The notes beneath the pieces were generated by a model, which saw nothing but the letters and a program-made list of their open reading frames with translations, was not told the origin of the DNA and made no database searches. DNA of 12,763 bases from contig DZCT01000106.1 of assembly GCA_022736535.1 (NCBI GenBank), positions 1-12,763 of the forward strand, in the 5' to 3' direction. Origin of the DNA: Desulfatirhabdium butyrativorans. Its GTDB lineage: Bacteria > Desulfobacterota > Desulfobacteria > Desulfobacterales > JAIFKL01. Every line of letters starts with the position of its first letter. The first letter of the stretch is position 1. The position numbers and the translations under genes were made by a program. Shown here piece by piece: positions 1 through 5,562 of the stretch.

Positions 1-239
1 CGCAAAAATATAAGCTGACAGAAATGCGCCTTTTCGGTTCCAAAGCACGCGGAGAATTTGTCCGTATTTCCGGCGTAAACAGAACAATTGAAGAGGACAT
101 TTTTGATTTGGCGTATGAGGCGGAACTGAAACACGGCTGTTTAATTGATATTTTTGTTTTTGATGACAATGCCTTCAACGGAATTCATTTCTGGACCCCG
201 GTTTATCAGAAGATTCTGCAGGAAGGAGTCGTTATATGA
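1..239 (+). pseudogene. MNT-type nucleotidyltransferase antitoxin, copy A, active site deleted (5' end outside window)
   Basis: This is a second copy of the MNT antitoxin found intact at 2530-2847. The reading frame is open from base 3, so the gene began upstream of the window; ATG at 24 is an internal Met. It matches copy B base for base except for a 27-bp in-frame deletion after base 55, which removes residues S37-I45 of the intact protein. That stretch carries both Asp of the GSX10DXD motif, so the family's adenylyltransferase (AMPylation) chemistry should be lost. The GS pair and the later third Asp (LIDIFVF) remain. The stop overlaps the HEPN start (ATGA, 236-239), as in copy B. MntA-type proteins normally neutralise the neighbouring HEPN toxin; this copy is probably inactive. 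A selected, catalytically dead version cannot be excluded. Confidence 0.85.
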
Positions 240-361
240 ACGACGATGCAAAAAATGCTTTAATCAGCTACCGGACGGAAAGAGCAGCCGAGTCAATTAA
301 AGCTGCTCAGTTGATGATTGACAATGCCATGCTGACTCCGGCAATGAACAGAATTTACTAT
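236..361 (+). pseudogene. HEPN-domain toxin, copy A, truncated to the first 42 residues
   Basis: The first 42 codons are identical to the intact HEPN gene at 2844-3248. After base 361 identity stops abruptly, and the frame runs on through unrelated DNA and hairpin repeat E1 to a stop at 547. Those extra 61 residues are junk such as RRTQTDTDRQ, which recurs wherever this repeat is translated. The lost part holds the end of the YYAMFYA helix, the SKHG segment and the C-terminal helices of a PF05168-type HEPN fold, so no RNase activity is expected. The break coincides with the end of the duplicated segment, so truncation probably occurred during the duplication or in a later deletion. Confidence 0.85.
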
Positions 362-382
362 AGTGATCCAATTTTGGTTTTT

Positions 383-411
383 TACGGCATATTTTTTGCA
401 TGTATGCCGTA
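383..411. repeat. Small 9-bp-stem inverted repeat just after the HEPN break
   Basis: TACGGCATA (383-391) pairs perfectly with TATGCCGTA (403-411) across an 11-nt T-rich loop. No T-run follows, so it is not a clear terminator. It sits between the truncated HEPN fragment and repeat E1 in otherwise featureless DNA (362-426). Confidence 0.5.
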
Positions 412-426
412 TTCCGGTTTCAGATA

Positions 427-525
427 TCTGTCTGTGTCCGTCTGTGTGCGTCTGTGGCAAAAAAACAAAAAAGATAAGTTGCGGGGTATTGTAAGCCACA
501 GACGCACACAGACGGACACAGACAG
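427..525. repeat. GCCACAGAC hairpin repeat, copy E1 (inside-out arrangement)
   Basis: A 31-nt arm (427-457/458) is perfectly complementary to 495-525 across a 36-nt spacer. Arm order is reversed relative to other copies: the GTCTGTGGC end comes first and GCCACAGAC second, so this looks like the right half of one unit joined to the left half of the next. The spacer contains TTGCGGGGTATTGTAA (479-494), which also occurs between units E2a and E2b. Where other copies have mismatches in the arms, E1 has matching changes on both sides. Confidence 0.85.
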
Positions 526-555
526 ACAACTGAAAACTAATGGGTAAAAAAGAAT

Positions 556-888
556 GTGAGTGAAAGAATAATTCCTGATAATCCTTTGGAATTTATCCGG
601 CAATGTGTTCGGCAACGGAAAATACAATGGACATATCATGTCAATATGCGGCTGAAAGCCAGAGGAATTTTACGGGAGACAATTGTCTCATCTCTTTCTG
701 AATATGAAGTTATCGAGGAATATCCGAATGATAAATATTTTCCAAGTTATCTGATTTATTCCCGGTATCAGGATATTGTTTTTCATGTGTTGTTCGCCGC
801 GGATGCCGAAGCTGGAAATGTGCGTGTGATAACAGCATATATGCCGGGTTCTGATGAATGGAAAGAGGATTTGAAAACAAGGAGATGA
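556..888 (+). CDS. DUF4258 domain protein, probable toxin of a toxin-antitoxin pair
   Basis: This 110-aa protein starts at GTG 556; no better start lies in frame and the upstream purine-rich AAAAAAGAAT is a weak ribosome site. It matches the DUF4258 pattern: WTYHVNMRLKARG near residues 25-37, EEYPNDKYFPSYL near 53-65, a VFHVLFAAD strand, RVITAYMPG, and a C-terminal basic KTRR. Length is normal for the family. DUF4258 proteins are compact and have been compared with RelE/BrnT-like RNases, but the activity of this subgroup is not something I can assert. The gene overlaps or nearly abuts a YgiT-type zinc-finger gene, the toxin-first order of mqsRA. It begins 30 bp after repeat E1, so its promoter must lie in or beyond the repeat. 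Confidence 0.85.
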   Translation: MSERIIPDNPLEFIRQCVRQRKIQWTYHVNMRLKARGILRETIVSSLSEYEVIEEYPNDKYFPSYLIYSRYQDIVFHVLFAADAEAGNVRVITAYMPGSDEWKEDLKTRR

Positions 889-893
889 CAGCA

Positions 894-1205
894 GTGAAAT
901 GCCATATATGCGGGGCAAAGATGGAACACATCATTACCGACCTGCCTTTCAAAACAGATCAGACATCAATTATAATTTTAAAGGATCTGCCGGTATCACA
1001 GTGCAGCGGATGCCGTGAATATCTGTTGGACGATTTTGTGATGGAACATGTGGAAGAGATTCTTGAACAGACTGATAAATCGGCAGAATTGGAGATTCTT
1101 AACTACCCGAAACAGTTTACGCCGGCGCTGAATTCATCGCTGGTACCGCCCCGGGAGAAAGCGGCTGAACGGGAACAAGTAAAAAAAGGAAATATGGTGC
1201 TATAA
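894..1205 (+). CDS. YgiT-type zinc finger protein, probable antitoxin
   Basis: A 103-aa protein starting at GTG 894, chosen because AAGGAG (879-884) lies 9 nt upstream; the in-frame ATG at 885 overlaps the previous stop (ATGA) but would sit directly on the ribosome site. The N-terminus MKCHICGAKME and the later CSGCREYL form the two CxxC knuckles of the YgiT/MqsA zinc finger. A DKSAELEIL segment follows, typical of the short finger-only proteins. No helix-turn-helix domain is present, so it differs from full MqsA and may neutralise without binding DNA strongly. The last 30 or so residues (after NYPKQF) are charged, Pro-containing and not recognisable; they may be an added tail. It overlaps the next gene by one base. 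Confidence 0.85.
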   Translation: MKCHICGAKMEHIITDLPFKTDQTSIIILKDLPVSQCSGCREYLLDDFVMEHVEEILEQTDKSAELEILNYPKQFTPALNSSLVPPREKAAEREQVKKGNMVL

Positions 1206-1438
1206 TGTTCTTGACTGAATTGGAAAACAAGCTGATAAAACCGCTCCCGAGATTGGACAAATTAAGACTTATTGCAGATATTACGAAGATGTTGCAGGAA
1301 GAAGAGGAAAGCGCGGAGAAATTTTTCAGGAGAAGAGCCGTGTATCCGGTCATGACACCGACAATCACGCCGGATGACAGTTCATATAACGTTGCGTTTC
1401 AGCTTCAGAAACTTTGGGGGGATCATAACAAAGCATGA
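1205..1438 (+). CDS. Small helical protein, third gene of the DUF4258-YgiT operon
   Basis: A 77-aa protein whose ATG shares a base with the preceding stop (TAATG), so translation is probably coupled; AAGGA lies 14 nt upstream. The N-terminal half (LPRLDKLRLIADITKMLQEEEES) is an amphipathic helix of the kind found in small antitoxin-like proteins. The second half has an RRAVYPVMTPTITPDDSSYN stretch followed by AFQLQKLWG. I do not recognise a named family. Resemblance to short helical proteins that precede toxin genes is an impression only. No partner gene follows: the DNA after the stop is degenerate and then enters repeat E2a, so a downstream partner could have been lost. Confidence 0.65.
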   Translation: MFLTELENKLIKPLPRLDKLRLIADITKMLQEEEESAEKFFRRRAVYPVMTPTITPDDSSYNVAFQLQKLWGDHNKA

Positions 1439-1484
1439 AGTATCACTACACCTGTTCCCCTGCATTTCCCCACCTGCGCGGAGG

Positions 1485-1566
1485 GACACAGACAGAAAGA
1501 ATGAGAGATAAGTCGGATAAAATATTTTTAATTTTTTGTCTGTGTTCGTCTGTGTGGCTCTGTGGC
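1485..1566. repeat. GCCACAGAC hairpin repeat, copy E2a (left arm truncated)
   Basis: The right arm is complete (three GTCTGTG-type ten-base units ending GTCTGTGGC-like at 1566, then an A-run). The loop matches the family (GAAAGAATGAGAGATAA, T-run). The left arm keeps only GACACAGACAG; the outer part is replaced by unrelated GC-rich DNA (1450-1484). Confidence 0.75.
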
Positions 1567-1593
1567 AAAAAAATAAGTTGCGGGGTATTGTAA

Positions 1594-1682
1594 GCCACAG
1601 ACACACGCAGACAGACACAGACAAAAAGAATGGATAAGCAGAGATGACAGATCGTTAGATTTTGTCTGTGTTCGTCTGTGGC
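1594..1682. repeat. GCCACAGAC hairpin repeat, copy E2b (right arm shortened)
   Basis: It follows E2a in tandem, joined by the linker TTGCGGGGTATTGTAA (1578-1593). The left arm is full length. The right arm lacks exactly one ten-base GTCTGTGTGT-type unit, so arm length varies by whole units. Its closing A-run (1683-1690) ends next to the ribosome site of the gene at 1704. Confidence 0.8.
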
Positions 1683-1703
1683 AAAAAAAACAGGAAAGTC
1701 GTC

Positions 1704-1907
1704 ATGAGAAAAGACAGAATTCGTGCTGTCAGGGTTATCAGCCTGCACGGACAGGACAGTGATTCGGATTTGCAGGACACCACTCCGTCTGAAAGAATCG
1801 GTATGATGTGGCAGGTGACACTTGACGCATGGGCATTCAAAGGAGAGCCAGTTGCTGAATCCGGACTTCCGAGACATATTGTCAATATTCAACGAGGAAA
1901 AAGTTGA
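1704..1907 (+). CDS. Conserved small hypothetical protein paired with nucleotidyltransferase
   Basis: A 67-aa basic protein starting at ATG 1704 with AGGAAAG (1692-1698) 5 nt upstream; in-frame extension to 1662 would run into repeat E2b and is rejected. Visible features are MRKDRIRAVRV, a central TPSERIGMMWQVTLDAWAF helix and a C-terminal RHIVNIQRGKS. I recall proteins with this ERIGMMW/LDAWAF pattern beside nucleotidyltransferase genes in varied bacteria, but cannot name a family. Its 3' end overlaps the nucleotidyltransferase start by 56 nt in another frame, which suggests tightly coupled expression and a two-protein module, possibly toxin-antitoxin. The function is unknown. Confidence 0.75.
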   Translation: MRKDRIRAVRVISLHGQDSDSDLQDTTPSERIGMMWQVTLDAWAFKGEPVAESGLPRHIVNIQRGKS

Positions 1908-2298
1908 GTATCTGATTGTGGGAGCATACGCTCTGGCTGCTCACGGATTTGTAAGGGCAACCGGAGACATTGATCTCTGGATAAGATGTTCCGAAGAAAA
2001 TGCGGAACGTGTTATCAGTTCTTTGATAAAATTCGGGGCTCCGCTGTTTGGCATCACAACGGATGATCTGAAAAAGCCTGACCTGATTTTTCAGATCGGC
2101 ATTGCTCCGAGACGCATTGATATTCTGACCTCAATTGACGGAGTAACATTTGAAGAAGCCTGGGCTATGCGAAAAGAAATCACCGTCGAAGATATGAGTG
2201 TGCAAATTATCAGCCGTCCGCATCTTCTCCAAAATAAGAAAAAAGCCGGACGTCCCAAAGACAAAGCAGATGTGGCATGGCTGGAAAAGGAGAATTAG
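1852..2298 (+). CDS. Nucleotidyltransferase family protein (AbiEii/MNT-like fold)
   Basis: I place the start at TTG 1852 because AAAGGAG (1839-1845) lies 6 nt upstream and the protein then begins MLNPDFRDIL as its relatives do; the upstream ATG 1822 lacks such a site and reads through the previous gene. The 148-aa product has the Pol beta-type NTase core: GAYALAAHG near residues 24-32, the catalytic DID at 39-41 and a third Asp near 90 (RRIDIL). The C-terminus GRPKDKADVAWLE is typical of a single-domain group. Relatives include AbiEii-type toxins and antitoxin NTases, so nucleotidyl transfer to RNA or protein is plausible but the substrate is unknown. It is the second gene of an overlapping pair. 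Confidence 0.85.
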   Translation: MLNPDFRDILSIFNEEKVEYLIVGAYALAAHGFVRATGDIDLWIRCSEENAERVISSLIKFGAPLFGITTDDLKKPDLIFQIGIAPRRIDILTSIDGVTFEEAWAMRKEITVEDMSVQIISRPHLLQNKKKAGRPKDKADVAWLEKEN

Positions 2299-2354
2299 TC
2301 ATATGGTGGGCAAAAGCAGAGCGTTACTCACCTCGGTGAACTGATTTTTCAGTT

Positions 2355-2528
2355 ATGGAAAAAGAAGATATCAGAAAATTACTCAAACCTGTTATATGGG
2401 ATTACCATACTGATCCGTACGAGGTGTTTGAAGCTGCCTCAGGCAGAAAAGAGCGGGCAGGATACCCTTTTATCTCACCGGTGGTACCGCACTCAGCAGG
2501 GGATATTTTAAGCAAAGGATTGAGATAA
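2355..2528 (+). CDS. 57-aa hypothetical protein leading the MNT-HEPN operon
   Basis: A short open frame from ATG 2355 to TAA 2526-2528, one base before the MNT start. The product begins MEKEDIRKLLKPVIWDYHTD, continues PYEVFEAASGRKERAGYPF and ends with a Pro-rich SPVVPHS segment. The WDYxxDPYEvfE pattern looks protein-like and resembles short proteins I associate with NTase loci, but I cannot name a family. Upstream there is no strong ribosome site. The one-base gap to the MNT gene argues for cotranscription. The C-terminal half may be a truncated remnant of a longer protein. The corresponding stretch for copy A lies outside the window. Confidence 0.5.
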   Translation: MEKEDIRKLLKPVIWDYHTDPYEVFEAASGRKERAGYPFISPVVPHSAGDILSKGLR

Positions 2529-2529
2529 G

Positions 2530-2847
2530 ATGACGGATAAACAGACAAATGACATCCTTATTGAATTAAAGAATAAAATATCGCAAAAATATAAGCTGAC
2601 AGAAATGCGCCTTTTCGGTTCCAAAGCACGCGGAGAGAGTGACGCTCATTCAGACATTGATATATTTGTCCGTATTTCCGGCGTAAACAGAACAATTGAA
2701 GAGGACATTTTTGATTTGGCGTATGAGGCGGAACTGAAACACGGCTGTTTAATTGATATTTTTGTTTTTGATGACAATGCCTTCAACGGAATTCATTTCT
2801 GGACCCCGGTTTATCAGAAGATTCTGCAGGAAGGAGTCGTTATATGA
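2530..2847 (+). CDS. MntA-type nucleotidyltransferase antitoxin, intact copy B
   Basis: A 105-aa minimal nucleotidyltransferase, normal length for MNT antitoxins of type VII systems. The catalytic motif is exact: GS at residues 30-31, ten residues, then D42-I-D44 (GSX10DXD), with the third Asp at 76 in LIDIFVF. In studied MntA/HepT systems this enzyme transfers AMP units to a Tyr on the HEPN toxin and so silences it. GGATTGAG upstream of ATG 2530 is a modest ribosome site. The stop overlaps the HEPN start as ATGA (2844-2847), the usual coupling of the pair. Bases 2582-2969 are duplicated at the window start, where the catalytic stretch is missing. Confidence 0.92.
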   Translation: MTDKQTNDILIELKNKISQKYKLTEMRLFGSKARGESDAHSDIDIFVRISGVNRTIEEDIFDLAYEAELKHGCLIDIFVFDDNAFNGIHFWTPVYQKILQEGVVI

Positions 2848-2969
2848 ACGACGATGCAAAAAATGCTTTAATCAGCTACCGGACGGAAAGAGCAGCCGAG
2901 TCAATTAAAGCTGCTCAGTTGATGATTGACAATGCCATGCTGACTCCGGCAATGAACAGAATTTACTAT
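2582..2969 (+). repeat. Direct duplication, copy B (partner 1-361)
   Basis: This is the intact counterpart of the window-start segment, 388 bp against 361 bp because of the 27-bp deletion in the partner. It covers MNT from codon 18 onward and the first 42 HEPN codons. The two copies lie in direct orientation 2.58 kb apart, flanking the DUF4258-YgiT and NTase modules. Confidence 0.92.
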
Positions 2970-3248
2970 GCCATGTTTTATGCTGTACAGGCTGTTCTGA
3001 TAACAAAAAACGCCTCTTTTTCAAAACACGGTCAGGTCAAAGGGTATTTTAACAAAGAGTTTGTTCATAAAGGAGTTTTCTCTGTACAGTGGGGAAAAAT
3101 ATACAATCAGGTGTTTGAATATCGGCAAAAATTTGATTATGTTGATTTTGAGGTTCCGACGGCTGAGATGGTCAATGAATTTATTCAACATGCCAAAGAC
3201 TTTATCGGAGAAGTGAAATCATTTCTGGATTGCCAGCGTGTTAAATGA
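2844..3248 (+). CDS. HEPN-domain protein, probable toxin, intact copy B
   Basis: A 134-aa helical protein of the PF05168/UPF0332-like HEPN group: RIYYAMFYAVQAVLI near residues 39-53, SFSKHGQVKGYF near 58-69, then FEYRQKFDYVDFE near 91-103. Length is complete. HEPN toxins act as RNases through an R-X4-6-H motif; here the His in SKHG is present but no Arg stands at the matching upstream position (K56/N57 instead), so RNase activity cannot be taken for granted. Cotranslation with the MNT gene via ATGA supports a toxin-antitoxin pair. The YY at 41-42 is where the truncated copy A breaks off. Confidence 0.9.
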   Translation: MNDDAKNALISYRTERAAESIKAAQLMIDNAMLTPAMNRIYYAMFYAVQAVLITKNASFSKHGQVKGYFNKEFVHKGVFSVQWGKIYNQVFEYRQKFDYVDFEVPTAEMVNEFIQHAKDFIGEVKSFLDCQRVK

Positions 3249-3302
3249 GATTCAGGACTATTTTTTTAAAACAGGATAATATCAAGACAAATGTAGCAGG
3301 AA

Positions 3303-4562
3303 ATGATTCGACTCCTTGTTGTCACCAATCTTTTTCACCCGGACTTCGGCGGCGGCGCCGCTGTGTTCAGCGATTTATGCTATGCGCTTGCCGAACGCGG
3401 CTTTGATGTTACGGTACAATGTGCCTATCCGTATTATCCTGAATGGAAAGACAAAAGCGGCACTAACGGATGGAGAATTTTTTGCCATAAAGACAAGGGC
3501 GTAAAAGTCGAGCGTCACGGATTGTTCATCCCCGGCAACCCGAATTCTCTCTTGCAACGACTCTTATATGAGGCATCGTTCTTTTTCTCACTCCTGCGTT
3601 CATTGCCGAAAGCACGAAAAGATTTTGATGTAATCATGGTTTTTTGTCCGCTTGTCGCTTCGGTGGCTTACGCCTCATGTCGCAAATTGTTCTATGGCAC
3701 ACCGTTTTGGCTGAGTATTCAGGACCTTTCGGCGGAAGCGGCTGAGGCTTCCGGAATATCGAAATCAGCAGCAATCAACCGGCTTTTCAGATGGATACAG
3801 ACTTTGATTTTCAATCAGGCAGATATTTGGAGCAGCATTTCACCGGTGATGATTGAACGATTAAAACATATCGTTCAAAAAAATCAGCCGATTCTGTATC
3901 AGCCGAACTGGGTTCATGTCTCGCTGCTTGAACAGATTGACGCTTTGCCTGAAAAAACAGGGCGAAGTATTTCTCACCCTGTAAAACTTCTGTATGCAGG
4001 AAATATCGGAAAAAAGCAGGATTTGCTCCGTTTTTGCAAGGCGTTGAAGCAAAGCGATGCCCAGTTTGAATTCCGCATTCATGCTGACGGAGGAGAGGCT
4101 GGAAATCTTCAGCAATGGATAAAACAAAGTTGCGACAAACGGTTCCGGTTTAACCATTTTCTTGATGAATCAGGATTCGCTCAAGTCTTGCATGATGCGG
4201 ATATGTTCGTGATCACTGAAAAACAGGGCAGCGGCGGCGCATTTATTCCGAGCAAACTGATTCCCGGAATCCGATCCGGCACGCCGATTCTTGCAATATG
4301 CGATGTTGCGACGCCGTTGGGACAGGAAATGCAGCAGACAAAAGCGGGTTATCGCTTCTCATGGTCTCAGCTTCCGCAGTTATCTGATTTTATAAACAAT
4401 CTTCCAACTAATAAGGACTATCCGACATGGCAGAAGAATGCTCTTGCCCGAAGCGCATTTTATGACAGGGACAAAATCATATCGCAATTTGAGACAGTGT
4501 TGCGGAGTATTGTGAGCCACAGACCCACGCAGACAGACACAGACGGAAAGAATGGGAGATAA
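3303..4562 (+). CDS. WcaI-like GT4 family glycosyltransferase with repeat-derived C-terminus
   Basis: A 419-aa GT-B fold glycosyltransferase for exopolysaccharide or O-antigen assembly. The start MIRLLVVTNLFHPDFGGGA is the classical first strand and glycine loop of GT4 enzymes; the AGGAA site directly precedes ATG 3303. The second Rossmann domain begins at VKLLYAGNIG (near residue 228) and the donor-binding region is ITEKQGSGGAFIPSKLIPG (near 302-320). WcaI-type enzymes add a sugar from a nucleotide donor to a lipid-linked chain on the cytoplasmic side; the donor cannot be told. The last 18 or so residues (SIVSHRPTQTDTDGKNGR) are translated from repeat E3, so the native end was replaced. As the lost tail is outside the core, activity may survive. 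It probably belonged with the sugar transferase at 6183. Confidence 0.88.
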   Translation: MIRLLVVTNLFHPDFGGGAAVFSDLCYALAERGFDVTVQCAYPYYPEWKDKSGTNGWRIFCHKDKGVKVERHGLFIPGNPNSLLQRLLYEASFFFSLLRSLPKARKDFDVIMVFCPLVASVAYASCRKLFYGTPFWLSIQDLSAEAAEASGISKSAAINRLFRWIQTLIFNQADIWSSISPVMIERLKHIVQKNQPILYQPNWVHVSLLEQIDALPEKTGRSISHPVKLLYAGNIGKKQDLLRFCKALKQSDAQFEFRIHADGGEAGNLQQWIKQSCDKRFRFNHFLDESGFAQVLHDADMFVITEKQGSGGAFIPSKLIPGIRSGTPILAICDVATPLGQEMQQTKAGYRFSWSQLPQLSDFINNLPTNKDYPTWQKNALARSAFYDRDKIISQFETVLRSIVSHRPTQTDTDGKNGR

Positions 4563-4618
4563 TTGGGATAAAACATTTTCAGTTTTTTTGTCTGTGTATG
4601 TCTGTGTGTGTCTGTGGC
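4516..4618. repeat. GCCACAGAC hairpin repeat, copy E3
   Basis: A 103-bp standard unit: left arm from GCCACAGAC at 4516, loop GGAAAGAATGGGAGATAATT..., T-run, right arm ending GTCTGTGGC at 4618, then A7. Preceded by TTGCGGAGTATTGTGA (4500-4515), a two-base variant of the linker seen at 479 and 1578. It overlaps the last codons and stop of the glycosyltransferase. Confidence 0.9.
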
Positions 4619-4655
4619 AAAAAAATATAATCCACAAAAAGAGGAAGTGAAAAAA

Positions 4656-4877
4656 ATGATTGAAAGCATAAGAAATGAGATTGCGGGATATATTCACGGG
4701 CTATCCGAAAAACAGCTTCGTCAGGTACTCCGGTATATCAGGGAAATGTCATCAGTTCAATCCCATAAAATAAACTTCATCAATACCCAAAAAAAATGCA
4801 CATTCGTTGAAGAATATATCGGAGGCGTTTCACACGGTTCTTTAGCCGCTGATATTGATGAAGAACTCTATGGATAA
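4656..4877 (+). CDS. VapB-like antitoxin partner of PIN toxin
   Basis: A 73-aa protein from ATG 4656 with AGAGGAAG (4640-4647) 8 nt upstream; the in-frame extension to 4608 is repeat E3 translated. The N-terminal IRNEIAGYIHGLSEKQLRQVLRYIREM is a helical segment, and the C-terminal EEYIGGVSHGSLAADIDEELYG resembles the toxin-wrapping tail of small antitoxins beside PIN-domain genes. Its stop (4875-4877) overlaps the PIN start at 4870, the usual translational coupling. No clear DNA-binding fold is visible at this length, so autoregulation is uncertain. Confidence 0.82.
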   Translation: MIESIRNEIAGYIHGLSEKQLRQVLRYIREMSSVQSHKINFINTQKKCTFVEEYIGGVSHGSLAADIDEELYG

Positions 4878-5306
4878 AGGAATTTTTGTTGACACATGGG
4901 GATGGCTGACGCTGAGAGACAGAAAGGAAAAAAACATACAGAAGCCTCTCAGCTTTTCTGCAATCATATCTCCCGTAACCGGCTGATTTACACTACAGAT
5001 TATGTATTGGATGAAACTTTCACGCTGTTCTTCAAAAGGCTTTCATCCTTTAAGGCGCAAAGTTCTGCCGATCTGATTCTCAACGCTATTTATGATGGTC
5101 AGATTCAGTTGGAACGGATTTCGCCGGACCGGTTTCAGACAACGTGTGAATTTCGGAAAAGATTTCAGGACAAGCCTTCAATCTCATTTACAGACCTAAG
5201 TTCTATGGTGGTCATGCAGGAACTGGATATTCAGCATATTCTTACAGGAGATGCCCATTTTACTCATGTAAATCTCGGTTTTCTGGTTATTCCAGAAATT
5301 TATTGA
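4870..5306 (+). CDS. VapC-like PIN-domain toxin split by a -1 frame change
   Basis: The first frame starts at ATG 4870 (MDKGIFVDTWGWLTLRDRKEKN) and alone stops at 4984-4986. The rest of the domain (HTEASQLF... to 5306) is in the -1 frame, entering exactly after A_AAA_AAC (4929-4935). Joined, the protein is about 145 aa, the usual PIN length, with all four acidic residues: D8 (FVDTW), E49 (VLDE), D109 (FTDLS) and D128 (TGDAH). PIN toxins are Mg-dependent RNases that cleave tRNA or rRNA. Without the shift no active toxin forms: the downstream frame's ATG at 4896 would lack D8. Either ribosomes slip here, or one A was lost from an A8 run by mutation or sequencing error. It overlaps its antitoxin by 8 nt. 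Confidence 0.82.
4929..4935 (+). other. A_AAA_AAC heptamer, candidate -1 slippery site
   Basis: In the frame from ATG 4870 the codons are GAA AAA AAC. The heptamer X_XXY_YYZ is therefore in the correct phase, and a -1 slip makes the next codon CAT (4935-4937), joining exactly to the rest of the PIN domain. No obvious strong downstream stem was found by eye. A homopolymer indel gives the same picture. Confidence 0.4.
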
Positions 5307-5335
5307 CCCATCTTAACTGCCTGAGAATATTATAA

Positions 5336-5427
5336 GCCACAGACACACACAGACAGAAAGAACGGGAGACAATTGGGATAAAACATTTTCAGTTTTTTGT
5401 CTGTGTTCGTCTGTGTGTGTCTGTGGC
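5336..5427. repeat. GCCACAGAC hairpin repeat, copy E4a
   Basis: The left arm is about one ten-base unit shorter than usual (GCCACAGAC through CAGACAG); the loop and 29-nt right arm are standard. An A9-TATAA linker joins it to E4b. It starts 30 bp after the PIN stop. Confidence 0.88.
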
Positions 5428-5441
5428 AAAAAAAAATATAA

Positions 5442-5543
5442 GCCACAGACCCACGCAGACAGACACAGACGGAAAGAACGGGAGATAATTGGGATAAAAC
5501 ATTTTCAGTTTTTTGTCTGTGTTCGTCTGTGTGTGTCTGTGGC
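5442..5543. repeat. GCCACAGAC hairpin repeat, copy E4b
   Basis: A full 102-bp unit in tandem with E4a. The loop is nearly identical to those of E3, E5b and E6b. The AAAGG ribosome site of the GxxExxY gene (5551-5555) begins 8 nt after the right arm. Confidence 0.9.
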
Positions 5544-5562
5544 AAAAAATAAAGGCAACTGA

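Larger units (their letters stand above)
1..361 (+). repeat. Direct duplication, copy A (partner 2582-2969)
   Basis: Bases 1-361 repeat 2582-2969 with no substitution that I could find on base-by-base reading. The only difference is a 27-bp deletion after base 55. The left end lies beyond the window. The right end is sharp: after GAATTTACTAT the copies diverge completely. The lack of point differences implies a recent event or ongoing gene conversion. Confidence 0.92.

Noticed and set aside
236..547. A 103-aa protein reading from the HEPN start through repeat E1
   Set aside because: Only the first 42 residues are real HEPN sequence; the rest is repeat-derived.
4896..5306. PIN gene starting at ATG 4896
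   Set aside because: The first 13 residues do not match a PIN N-terminus and lack the essential first Asp; the true start at 4870 has FVDTW and couples to the antitoxin.
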